A DNA stretch of 64,000 nucleotides. Source: Heliopora coerulea. Its lineage: Eukaryota; Cnidaria; Anthozoa; Scleralcyonacea; Helioporidae. The position numbers and the translations under genes are program-made. This document shows, piece by piece, positions 52,927-63,750 of the stretch. Position 1 is the stretch's first letter. Each line of letters starts with the position of its first letter. Location: contig JASJOG010000060.1 in the NCBI GenBank assembly GCA_030142905.1, forward strand, positions 302,001 through 366,000, given 5' to 3'. The notes beneath the pieces are model-generated. The model had not been told where the DNA came from. It made no database searches and saw nothing but the letters and a program-made list of their open reading frames with translations.

Positions 52927-53736
52927 ATGGATAAATTAATTTTTCAGTGCTATAGTTATGGAGTGTTTGACGAGATGATGCATTGGAAAAATATTCATAA
53001 GATCAGAAATATGGTAAAACATAAACCAAAACGTAATAACTAACCACAAATGGAAAATTACGCTTATACATGCTCAAAATGAGGAGAGACTCAATATGGT
53101 TATGTCAGAGAATACGACCATACTGAATGGACAAAACAGAAAAATGTTCACCTGAGAAGCAAATGAATTGAAAAGTGTTAAAATGAAATCGTTAAAAGTG
53201 AATACATTAAAACAATATCATCATGATTTCATGAAAGTAGTGGAAACCATGAACAAAAACAGTCTCATAAAGGGCCACAACATGTTACGATATAACTATT
53301 ATATTATTAGGCTACGTAATAGACGAGATATAAAGCTATTAAAACCATACAAGATATGAGAGATAGTAAAACGAGTCAGAAATTAGATGATAATCTATTT
53401 GGTATCGTTTATAAAGAATTAAAATGGGATACCAACGGTAATTGTCCTTATTATAAAGAATGGTGTAACAAAATATCTAGTGAAGTATATGACAGTCACA
53501 AAAAATGAGGTCGACCTGTGAAGTATCATACTGATAAGAAGAAACGATATTGGAAAAATGAGCAAACTAAAAAATCACGTAGGAATAGAACTTCGTGTTG
53601 AGATGTTTGTTTTAGGGATATGTTATTAACGTCTAAATGTCATCATGTAAATCATTGAACTACATAATAAAATCTAACATTCAATAAAATAAAATAAAAT
53701 ATGTGGCATAATACACACCGAAATAAAATATGTAGT
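52927..53736 (+). other. Run of small frames with several UGA codons, element C
   Basis: Short frames follow one another. One at 52927-53041 (MDKLIFQCYSYGVFDEMMHW) has leader AAATATATAGATG. One at 53050-53170 is Cys-containing (MENYAYTCSK, TGA, GETQYGYV) and looks like a zinc ribbon. One at 53357-53660 contains WDTNGNCPYYKEWCNKI and GRPVKYHTDKKKRYW. At least five in-frame TGA codons occur while TAA and TAG are rare inside the frames. The products are unknown. Confidence 0.4.
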
Positions 53737-54507
53737 AAAATATAGTGGAAACAAAGATAATCAAATTTAATTTTCGTAATCAACCAATCAGTATCATAAA
53801 AGAGGGTAATGATATATGGTTCAGGGGACAATTTGCGGCAAACGTTTTGGTATATACGAACTCGAAGAAGGCTATAAGAAATCGTGTAAAGGAAAATGAG
53901 AAAACTTCACTATAAGCTCTAAAAGAGAAGGATACTCAAAATGGGTGCCCTTCTAAACTGCACCCCAATACTATGTTCATCAACGAACCTGGATTATACC
54001 GTTTAATATTTTCAAGTAAATTAAAATCAACTGAAAAGTTTAAAGATTCGGTATTTATAGATGTTCTACCATCAGTCCGTAAGACAGGTCAATACACACT
54101 TCCTAAACCCATTAATAATCAATTAATTTTAATGAACGGGAGGGATTTACATTGTAAAGTTGTTGCTTACATAAGAAAGTATCATAAAAGTGCACTGCAA
54201 AAAATTGGATTAGTTGAGTTGCAGGATACTAAATATAAAAGGCTTGACGCTTACAATAAAGGATACATGGGTGGTACACCCGATATAATCATAATGAATT
54301 TCCGTAAGAAACATTCAGGGTTCTACATTGAGCTTAAAACACCGAAAGGTAATGGTATATTATCTGATAATCAAAAGAGTTTATTGGAACTGTATAGAAA
54401 CGACAACTATAATACATTAGTCCGTAATGATTATGACGAATTACACAGAGAGATAGACCATTACATGAATGGCATAAGGATTAAATGTAAAAATTGTAAA
54501 CGGTTGT
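53737..54507 (+). pseudogene. BRO-N domain fused to VRR-NUC nuclease, element C
   Basis: The N-terminal part has the BRO-N pattern: DIWFRGQFAANVLVYTNSKK, AIRNRVKENEKTSL, then after one TAA (near 53912) MFINEPGLYRLIFSSKLKST and VLPSVRKTGQYTL. The second half (GLVELQDTKYKRL, GYMGGTPDIIIMN, GFYIELKTPKGNG) has the D, E-x-K and later Q-K motifs of VRR-NUC nucleases and ends with a Cys pair. BRO proteins bind DNA in large insect and other DNA viruses; VRR-NUC enzymes cut DNA structures. Repeat R2 cuts the 3' end at 54508. No ATG is evident at the start. Confidence 0.75.
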
Positions 54508-56385
54508 CCCCTCGCTCACCGCGCGAAGCCGGTGGGCGAGGGGACTAATCTCGACGTGCTTGCAGTCCTTTTACACGCGTGGTGTCTAGGGTGAAAAATT
54601 CTATATTTATTTGTTTATTTATTCATAGGTATATATCCACGGTTTCCGCGTTCTCAAGAATTCCATGTGCAAATTCGGGGACTGGTATGTTGTTGAAATG
54701 AGAGATCGAATTTAAGGATATTGCTTCCCGTTCTTTTTTCTCTTTTATGGACAACTACAAAATTGTTTACATCATTTGAACACTCAAGTTAGTAAATGAT
54801 TGAACACCAGCTCATGAGATAGCTTTCGTTTAAAAGAGTCGGAGCTTGCGACTGATTTCAGTTTTTGAGGCCGTCTTAACCATTCATGACTTGGACATTG
54901 AAATAACAGTTTTCCAACTTAGCCCCATAGAATTTGCCCGACTTATCACTTTTTGTGGACTGACTTTGAGTTGGTTCTTCATGATGAATTTCGTCAAAAG
55001 CTATAGGCATAAGGGAAATCGAGCTGGCGCTTGTTGACTGGACATTTGCTGAGCAACTCATTGTTTACCACATTCTTAGCTGATGTTGAATGGATGCTGA
55101 TTAGCATGAATCGAAACTTTTCATGTTCTGGTAACCATGCACATAGCTTTGCTACGTAAACCACAGGTATGACTAAATCTAGAAGCTTTGAAATACAGGT
55201 TTTGCAATGAGAACGGTTCGTTAATCTTCCCTGCTGGCCATTGTTTTGAGCAATTTTCAAAAATAGCTTTCCGACATAATTCTTCCGTAAGGGACACTTC
55301 TTGTATCAAATATTATCTCCTTTCCGATATTCGACCAGCAACTGCTTTTTTCTGTATATGAAAACTTCTCTAGAAAGTTTAAACTCGTCTTCATTCAGCA
55401 AATTTGCCTTTGAATCCTTTTGAAGTGCCTGTGAATACTTGGTTGAAAAGCCTTTAGAGTTTCGGGTTTATACATTTCGCCATTTTTCTTTTTTACTTCT
55501 TCGAAAATGAACATAAGCAAAAGGTTTAACCACTGGATAGTTAATTTTTTTACTTCTCCCTGCTCGCTCTTCTTTCCACAAAAGTTTTACCAGGTTTGAT
55601 TGTCGTATTTTGTTTTTTGTTTTGCATTTTCCGGTTTGTAGTCTGCAGTAAAATTGCAGAACTCGTTCATGTTGCCTTTGTCGATTTCGTAATTCGTTTT
55701 ACCTTCGTCATAGAAGTCTTATACCTCTGGATGAATAGTAAACTTTTGTAACCAATGTTGATGTAACGTAAAATTCTTCAATATTTTAATAAAAAATGCC
55801 AAATATGTTTTCAATCACGATCATTCGGCAGTGTTGCTGTTCGACCTGTAACCTGTTGTGAGAATGGTCTGTTTTTAAGACGGACAGTCTGACCACGTAA
55901 TGAAAAATCTTACTTTAAGGCGAATTGAATGAGATATGTAAATGGAAAACGACATGAAATACTACAAGCAAGCACCTGATATAGGGTCTTAGTCCAACCA
56001 TTCACTGTTTTATTTGTCAGAAGAAGTCTGTTAAGCCTGGTTTACACAAAGCAAAATAACGAGATTAAAGGGTCACAGGAAAGCAAAAGGCACTCAGTTT
56101 CTATCGATATGACGATAGTGTAAACTAGTTAACATAATAAAAGTGAAGTAGACTGACAATGTGGAATTAACGTCATGGAGAAATACCTGATCTTTTTGTG
56201 TTGTAATGTTCATGTCCTAATGTCGTTATGTCACTAGCGGCAACTTCAGCATTTATAATCCGTTAAAGTTCATTCTCACCAAACGTTTTAAAACAGAACT
56301 GAAAATTTTAAATGTAAATATGACAATTAGCAATTTAAATATAAAAAAATTTCCAATTCTTCCTGTTGTTATTTTGTGGCCGCAT
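54508..56385 (+). repeat. Long dispersed repeat R2 with hairpin at its start
   Basis: This is the partner of R1 (47935-51780) without the MITE and hAT-like gene. It begins with a hairpin, CCCCTCGCTCACCG facing CGGTGGGCGAGGGG (54511-54544). It interrupts the BRO-N/VRR-NUC gene. I see no gene of its own. Confidence 0.7.
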
Positions 56386-56589
56386 CGTTCAGGGCTTTTA
56401 ATTGTTTATTTATTTAATTGCATTCACTCTCCCACTTACAAGACGGAAGATAAATTTAATTATCAATAAAACGGATATTTCAAAAATAAAAAATATTATA
56501 GTTTGGCAAAAAATTACAATTACTCAAGGGGGAATTTAAAGACATGTGACTTCTCTCACTTACACATGACATGACGTCATGGTTACTAC

Positions 56590-58620
56590 ACCCCTCCTCC
56601 TTCGGTTTCAGCTATTTCTCTTTAAAGTAATGCCTACAGTTTAAACAAAATGTTAACTAACATCCAGCTACATATTATAAGTTAAATGTCAGGAATATCC
56701 GTAGTAGTTTGGTGGGACCCGATTCCGCACTGGTGACCAACGGCAATCTTCAATTTCCACTGTTCCGTTCAACTCGCTGCCACAAGGGTTAGGCTGATTG
56801 GATTGATCGCTGTGCTTTTTAGGTGGTCTTTTTGGCTTCCTTTCTCCTCAAGTTCCTTTGGGTTTTCATTCAGCTCATTCATTCCGGTTGATTTCCGATT
56901 CAGAATTTGGTCTTGGTGTCTCCTTGTATATTTTCCACCCTCTGATATGACTATATAGGAAACTGGACCTGATTTATCGATTATTCTTGCGGGAATTCAT
57001 TTGCTTCCTCATCCATAGTTTCTGACGTAAAGAGGATCTTGCAACGAAAACTTCCTTTGTCGACTATTAATGTCACGGTGCTGTTTCTGTCTTTCTTGTT
57101 GAATTGTAACTGTTCTGGTAACATCTTGTCGAATTAGATCCAACCGAGACTTTAGCTTCCGGTTCACAAGTAATTCTGCCGGCGTTCGGCCCGTGGTAGT
57201 GTGTGGTGTTATCCTATAGTGGAATAGAAAACGATTAACATTGGTTTCCAACGTACCTCCGCCTTGTTTCTTAATGCCTTCCTTCATCGTCTGTACTGCT
57301 CTTTCAGCACGGCCGTTTGATGAGGGATGATAGGATGCCGTTGTAATGTGCTCTATGCCATTGAGTTTGAGTAAAGTTTCAAATTTTTTGCTTGTGAAGT
57401 TGGAACCGTTGTCGTTCACAATAATCTCAGGTAGTCCGCGCTTTGAAAATATCTGTGTTAGTCTCTCCACAGTCGCAGTACTTGTGGACGTTCGCATCAC
57501 ATGGACATCTATCCACTTTGAATATGCATCAACAATAATTAACAGCATTCTGCCATAAACCGTGCCCGCAAAGTCTTGACCATGGCTTGTGAGGGTATTT
57601 CCAAGGGTGCAGAGGGGCAGCAGGAGGCCTTTTCTGATTTACCACGCATTTTTCACATGTTTTTTAATTTGGCTTCCAAGTCAACATCTATCTTGGGCCA
57701 CCACATTATTGATCTTGCAATGGCTTTCATGCGACAAACTCCTGGATGTCCTACATGCACTTCATCCACCATACTTTGTCGGTGTTGTTGAGGTATCACG
57801 ACTCTTTGTCCCCATAGTATACATCCATCTTCAACAGTCAATTCGTCTCGACGAGCATAATGTTTTAAACTCTCCGGAAGTGTTTCTGAAGTATTTGGCC
57901 AGTTGCTTTCGATGTAACGTATTACAATAGACAATTCTGGATCCTCTGGAGTCTTTGATTTTTGTGGATGTTACAGGAGTGCTGTCCAAACAGCCTTACG
58001 AGAAGTCTATGTTTCCAACCCTGGGGACAGGTGAAACTGTTTCCTTGGTTGGAATTCGACTCAAGCCATCGGCATTGCTTTGCTGGCTACCTGCTTTATG
58101 CTGGATCTTGTATTCGTAAGCTGATAAGGTGAGGGCTCATCGACGAATGCGTTCTGCCGCTGTAACTGGAATGCCTTTTTGTTCGTTAAACATTCCTTGC
58201 AACGGTTTGTGGTCAGTTATTATGGTGAATTTTCTCCAGTACACATATTGATGAAACTTGCCAAGATCAAAGATTATTGCGAGTGCCTCTTTTTCCAACT
58301 GTGAATAATTCTTCCCTGCCAGTGCTAACGTGCGTGACGCATATGCAATGGGCAGCTCCGAACCATCTTCCATGACATGTGACAAAACCGAGCCAATCCC
58401 ATAAGGTGAAGCATCACATTGTAAGAGTACTTCCTTCCTGCTGTCATAGTGCACAATCAATTTGGATGACTTAAGCATTTCTTTGGATGTTTCAAAAGTC
58501 CACTGTTGCTGTGGTCCCCACTTCCATGCTTCATTTTTCCGTAACATCTTGTAGAGGAATTGAAGTTCACTTGCCTGGTTCGGGATAAATCTGTGGTAAT
58601 AGTTCAACATGCCCTCAGTT
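56590..58620 (-). mobile_element. Second Ty3/Gypsy-like element (5'-truncated)
   Basis: On the minus strand the RNase H region is 58610-58137 (HYDSRKEVLLQCDASPYGIG, TIITDHKPLQGMF). The integrase runs from about 57934 (GHPGVCRMKAIARSIMWWPK) to 56692, with IIVNDNGSNFTSKKF and HPSSNGRAERAVQTMKEG as its core. A frameshift separates the parts near 57560 and others occur. A purine-rich tract (GGAGGAGGGG, minus strand) just before TGTAGTAACC at 56590 may mark the polypurine tract and 3' LTR start. RT palm, protease and gag are missing. Confidence 0.8.
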
Positions 58621-58909
58621 GTGATACATTATTGAGCACTGGTGACTCTGAATACGATGGGCTACAGAGGGATTTGTCCCCCAGTCCTAACTCGCCTTAC
58701 GGTTCACGAAAGTCGGTCTAACTCACCTTAACGTTCTCCAAAGTCGGCCTAACTCACCTAAGCCAAATAAAGAAGGGTGAGAAAAACCGGGGTAAAATGA
58801 GTTGGAAAATGGAAAATTGAAATCCAAAAAATGGGAGGGTTTTGAGACACTCTGGGACAAAAGTGTAAAAACCATAAAGTGAAACCATATGGTAATTTTC
58901 AATAATATT
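58621..58909. other. Spacer between the truncated Gypsy element and element C genes
   Basis: It contains a short near-repeat (GTCGGTCTAACTCACCTTA / GTCGGCCTAACTCACCTAA, 58710-58760). No gene is seen, and no TIR resembling A or B. Confidence 0.4.
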
Positions 58910-59492
58910 TTAGTTTTCAGTCTCAACCTCTTTAATAGTTTCCTCCTGTTGGTTGGATTTATGACCGTAGACGTGCTTAGCAGTAGTAATACCACCTGAT
59001 AAAAATCCCAAAAATGGGATAAATGGGGTAATTCTTTCAACTAATGAGTGAACATCTCTTTTTAAAAATTCATCTTTTTTCAAATCTTTGGTTAATTCCT
59101 CAGGCGACTCAATAGCATCAAGACCTCCTAAAGTATTAGCAAATTTACTCATTAATAGATGAGTTAAGAACTCATTAGCTTTTTGCATTCGTTTACGTTC
59201 ATATTCAGTGTATAGCTTATTGATGACCTTTTGACTAGCCTTTTTTTATGTAAGAGACAGATTTATCCAAATCACCATCTTCAGCTAATTTCAATAGTTC
59301 ATCTCTCTTTTTTTCCAAATCGTTATCTTTTTCCGGTTCAACTTTTTCAGGTTTTACTCGTTCCGGTTTTTCATTAGAATTATCATCACCAAATATACTT
59401 TTGATTTCATCGTTGAAAGAATTTTCTGCGGTCGAAATATCTTCAATAACTTTGTCAATGGTTTCAGGATTTGGACTTTTTCGTCTTGGCAT
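58910..59492 (-). pseudogene. Conserved protein following the ATPase, element C (frameshifted)
   Basis: The start is placed at 59492 (MPRRKSPNPETIDKVIEDIS) because a TTATTATATATAGAATG leader precedes it, as in other genes of the family. A T-run near 59245 shifts the frame. The second part has a helical region (RMQKANEFLTHLLMSKFANT) and the Gly-rich hydrophobic end (FIPFLGFLSGGITTAKHVYG), which match B at 10523-11047. It lies directly after the ATPase, as in A and B. Confidence 0.7.
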
Positions 59493-59514
59493 TCTATATA
59501 TAATAACACATATT

Positions 59515-60122
59515 TTATTTTTGCGGATTAACAATTTTATAGTCGTATGGATAGTCCAAGTTGATTTCCAGTGTAGAGTGTTTGGTATTCTTTAGTTTTT
59601 CTATTATGGAGTTTCTTTCACTTTTTGAACTATAGCCTAAGTATCTACGGAAAATAACATTCATATCATCTTCATCTGGATTATAAAGAGTGACAACTCT
59701 AGCTACATTATCTCTATAAAGCTTAGATATACTGTTTAATTGTTGGGTAATGACTATTGTGGATAACCCAAAATGTCTTGCTGAAAAAGCCAATTTAACT
59801 AACTCAATTGTTTTATTTTTGACATCCTGACTACTTGCACAATCGTCCAATATGATCAAACTATTGGTTCCTTTAAAGATTTCCTGTACAATATGTAGCA
59901 TTTTGTCTACTTTGTCCTGATCACACTCTATGGCAAATAAATCAGAATCATTGATATATTTCCATTGTTGGTATGTTTCATTCCATAAAAATGTAGGGCA
60001 AATTAAAATGATACAGTATAATCAAAAGGTTTTCTGAATTGGGTTTCCAACATATTTAGCAAATAAAATGTTTTCCCACAGTTTGTCATGCCACATATGA
60101 TCATGTTAAAAAGTGTTTCCAT
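59515..60122 (-). pseudogene. FtsK/HerA (A32-like) packaging ATPase, element C (one frameshift)
   Basis: It starts at 60122 after TTATATAGATG. Walker A is MIICGMTNCGKTFYLL. A one-base loss near 60015 breaks the frame, which then reads on to Walker B (SLIILDDCASSQD) and TIVITQQLNSISKLYRDN. The end is RYLGYSSKSE... to YDYKIVNPQK. It is the same size class as A and B but clearly diverged. Confidence 0.88.
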
Positions 60123-60140
60123 CTATATAATACATTATAA

Positions 60141-61140
60141 TTAGTACTGTATTCTTTGCAAATCATTGTTTTGGAAATTGACGAGTCCATCAGATACCAC
60201 AAAGATGTTGCAGTATATATTTCCTGTGTGGGCAGTCTTTATGATCTCCAGTAGGATTCCGTTTTGGGTGTTTATAATCTTTTTACCATGTCCTGTCTTA
60301 TCCAGCTCTTCATTGGATCTTAGATCGATGACAAGCGCGAACTTATCTTTATAGAACTTTTCGGGAGTTATGAATTCGTCCATTCCAAGTTTTAACCCGA
60401 GTAGTCTCTTTGCTTCATCGTAGAACCGAGACTTCGGGATTCCTTGCGAGTATACTTGGTTTGGCACTCCTTCGATGGTTAGTTTTACTTCGGTGATGTT
60501 TGGGTAGATGTATTCTTCGCTATCTTTCCTTGTTGCATTAGTGAACAATAGAACGACGGCTTTCATAGACTTGCGAGGAATATTAATATTTTCATTAATT
60601 AAAGTTGATGCTGCAATCCAGACAGTTGTTTTCATAAGAGTTATATGTTCATAAGATAGAGAACGACCAGAACCATATTCGGATGAAACACTGTTGGCAA
60701 TAGCTTGGTTTTCAATAGTTTCATATTCAAGCTCAAGGTTTTCTAGACTATAGCTTCCAAGTGTTTCACCTTTTTGTGCCACCAATATTTCGCTTGATTG
60801 AGGTAACGTTATGATGTATCTGAAATTATAATTCATTTGAAATGGTGCATACAAACCGTGGTCACTAATGATCCTATCTAAACAGGTTTTCTGCTTTGTA
60901 CCAAAAATATCAAACAATCACTTTTCAGAAACCTTTGTAGAGTCTCCACTTGCTGCTCCAGAGTCGTCTTTGCTAATAAGCTTTCTTAGGTTCTCGGATG
61001 CGATACCGTATTCAATCATGTTGGCTATTTGCGAATTTGATTTATAAAGGTCCTTGTGGACACCATAAAGTCTTATTATCGTAGGCAGTTTCACCAGCTA
61101 GCCTAATTTGCAATCGTTTTTGCAGAAGCCTCGAGAGATT
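60141..61140 (-). pseudogene. Major capsid protein candidate, element C (N-terminally truncated)
   Basis: The C-terminal 258 residues (60917-60141) are open: CLDRIISDHGLYAPFQMNYN, ENLELEYETIENQAI, SKSRFYDEAKRLLG-like and NIYCNIFVVSDGLVNFQNND. Upstream the frame shifts and has a TGA near 60918. It can be followed to NLSRLLQKRLQIRLAGET at about 61140, where it stops abruptly next to the divergent gene at 61152. The first 100 or so residues present in B are missing, together with the membrane-protein and integrase genes. Confidence 0.75.
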
Positions 61141-61151
61141 GTAATTTGAAA

Positions 61152-62688
61152 ATGGACCAAATTTTAAGAAACTATTACGGAAAGAACTATGATAAGGCTA
61201 TGGAAAATGCTAAAAAGAAAAGAGCAGAAATGCGGGCTGATTTCTTTAAAAAGTATCCAAGTGCTGATCTGAGTAAATTCGATTTCGAAGTAGACATTAA
61301 TCAGAATGGAACAGTTGGGTCAACTGCAATCTATTTCAAGAATTCAGATATTTTAAGCACGGATATAAAAAGCGACACATTCCTTAATGATAAATCAATG
61401 ACTAAATACCTTTATTCTAACAAAGGACATAATCTTCCGCTTACTAAACACCCTAGTCATAGTGTTTTCCCAAAAATGTGGAAAATGGGTGGGACAGTAC
61501 AGGTATTACCAAAGGGTAGAAGACATGTGGGTTTTTACGGAAAAGAGTACTATTGGGATAATTTCCTTGTTGAATATGTATTACCTTACCAAATAAACCA
61601 ATTCAAAGTATATGTAAACAGACTATTTCATGAGTAATCTTCCTCCACTAAGTATAACAACTAAAAACAATGCCAACTGGAATCTTAAAGAGCCTTATTT
61701 TCAATCTTTAGTAAGAACGTGTATAGCAACTTATGCATCAGGCATATCTGTAGAGCACTTAACTTTCAAACCAGATGTCCCTAAAAAAATTAAATCACTT
61801 ATGAGATTTCATTCATACTTTACAGTTAGAAGAATAATGCGAGAATTTGAAACAATGCCAGAAAATGGAATTCAGTACATAATGAATAAATATAAGGCTA
61901 ATTTTCTAAAAGATCATACACCTAAGTGGACATGGCAAGAAGTTTCGGGTTATAAGAATGAACATTTAGGACAAGACGTTGTGGATAAGAGTAAATTTAC
62001 AAAGTTTCATGGACCCGGTGTTGGTTTTATCCGTGATTTACAAAATGATTACAAGAAATTTATTCCAAAGAAACCAGATGGGTTGACAATTCTAGGAACC
62101 GAACTACTCAATCAATCAATCTAGGCATATATTTATAGTGTACTTGGTGCTAAAGCTAGGACAATACAGAGTATTTATGGGTCTAGATCATCAGCATTAG
62201 AGACACAAAAAGTTTTTAGACAGATTTTAGAAGATTCTATTATAAACTATGAAACATCAACATGGATAAACAATATGAATCAGGCAGTTACATCAACTAA
62301 TGTGGTTCTTAATATGGCCATTAGTCCTACTCTATGGTTGATCCCAAATAATTTAATAATGTTTGAAAAACCAATAGTAGGATATAAGAACAAGCTAAAA
62401 GTATCAGATGAAACCATGAAATTCGGATTAAATAAGAATGTAAATTATTATGGAACAACAACAAAAAAAAAAACAACCAAAAAGGTGCATCAAGAAGTAC
62501 CAACACATCATTTGGAAACTCTAAATGATATTCCAAAACAAGAGAAAGAAGTCATTCCACAAAAAGAGAAGAAGGAAACAAATAATGGCAAAATAAAAGA
62601 AAAGACAGATGACCACAATACTGAATTAACAACAATAATTACTATATCGGGAATAGCAACGTATTTAATAATAAATTATCTGTTATAA
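61152..62688 (+). pseudogene. Conserved C-terminally anchored protein, element C
   Basis: It starts MDQILRNYYGKNYDKAMENA. Blocks shared with A and B are DIKSDTFLNDKSMTKYLYSN, KMWKMGGTVQVLPKGRRH, YYWDNFLVEYVLPYQ, RFHSYFTVRRIMREFE, WTWQEVSGYKNEHLGQD and STWINNMNQAVTSTNVV. A frameshift lies near 61630 and a TAG at about 62122. The end is a charged linker and a hydrophobic tail (TIITISGIATYLIINYLL). It begins only about 10 bases from the truncated capsid gene. Confidence 0.75.
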
Positions 62689-62697
62689 TTTATACAA

Positions 62698-63734
62698 ATG
62701 TCTTTATTTTACGGTTGTACTGATAAAACACGAGAAGAAATAGAAAAGCTTGTCACTGATAAGCTATCTATAAATGGAGGAACTATGAAGGGTGATATAA
62801 ATATGAGTCTATGGGCCATTAGAGGAAATCCTGATCCTATTTATGATGATCAGCTTATTAGAAAGAAATATACAGACGATAAGTTTGTAACAATAACTGA
62901 CGTCAGAAAACAACTATCTGTAACTTTTCTATGGGAGTATTTTAAAAAATATAGTTCTTCTGTATATAGGTTTGATAGAGGGATAAATAATAGTGAGTTG
63001 ATTTATGACGCCACAACAAGGAAAGTATCTAAGGTAATAGATCAGGCAACTCAAGGTAATGATGCTGCTCAAAACACCACAAATTTACAACCAGCATTTA
63101 GTACAAAATCTGAAAGAATTAATTATAGATATTTCCCAAAGTTTGACGAATCAAATCGTATGGTTAGTGATATCAATTTAAATCCAGCTAGCGGATCAAA
63201 GGAAATTGTTAATATCTTCGTTTTTATAGATTAAAATCTTTTTTCGCGAATAGCTATTGGGTGAGGAACGGTCTTTTTGGACACGATAATGGAGGATATG
63301 ATAAATTTATATCTTTCAATCCAAATGGTGATTTAATCGTGTCGGGTGATAAAAATAATTTCAATATTATTGGTAGCAACCCTGTTACACTTAAATATCC
63401 AATAGTTGCTTATAAGACGAAGGCAAATGCTGGAGAGATAAACAAATGGATATGCTTATCAGTACATTGGGATAACCGTACAACACCAGCTCGTAATAAC
63501 AACTCAGTATATTGTAATGGTAAGAAGCTTGCTAATTTTGAGAGTAAACGTACGATTGGTTCAACACAGATGACATTCGGTGACCTAAATCCAAATGGTC
63601 CCGCCCTTCTGGATGGTGATATAGCATTTTTTGCTTTATACAAAGATAAATTGATAGCTGAAAAAGACATTCTACTACATCATCACGTACTTTGCAATTG
63701 GTTTGATATTGACCATGATGATTTTGATTATTAA
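62698..63734 (+). pseudogene. Short fibre protein with LamG-like tip, element C (frameshifted)
   Basis: MSLFYGCTDKTREEIEKLVT shares its first residues with the fibre of A. Only one shaft repeat follows (INGGTMKGDINMSLWAI, LIRKKYTDDKF). A frameshift lies near 63235. The tip (63261-63734) has WICLSVHWDN, NSVYCNGKKLANF and DGDIAFFALYKDKL in the order of laminin-G/pentraxin-type beta sandwiches, ending HHHVLCNWFDID. The short shaft and distinct tip suggest a different attachment range from A and B; this is inference. Confidence 0.75.
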
Positions 63735-63750
63735 ATATAGTCTAATATAT

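Noticed and set aside
53050..53660. A genetic code change with UGA as Trp or Cys in element C
   Set aside because: TGG and TGT/TGC are used normally in the same frames, and other genes of C are broken by indels and TAG as well, so decay is the simpler reading; kept only as a low-interest observation.
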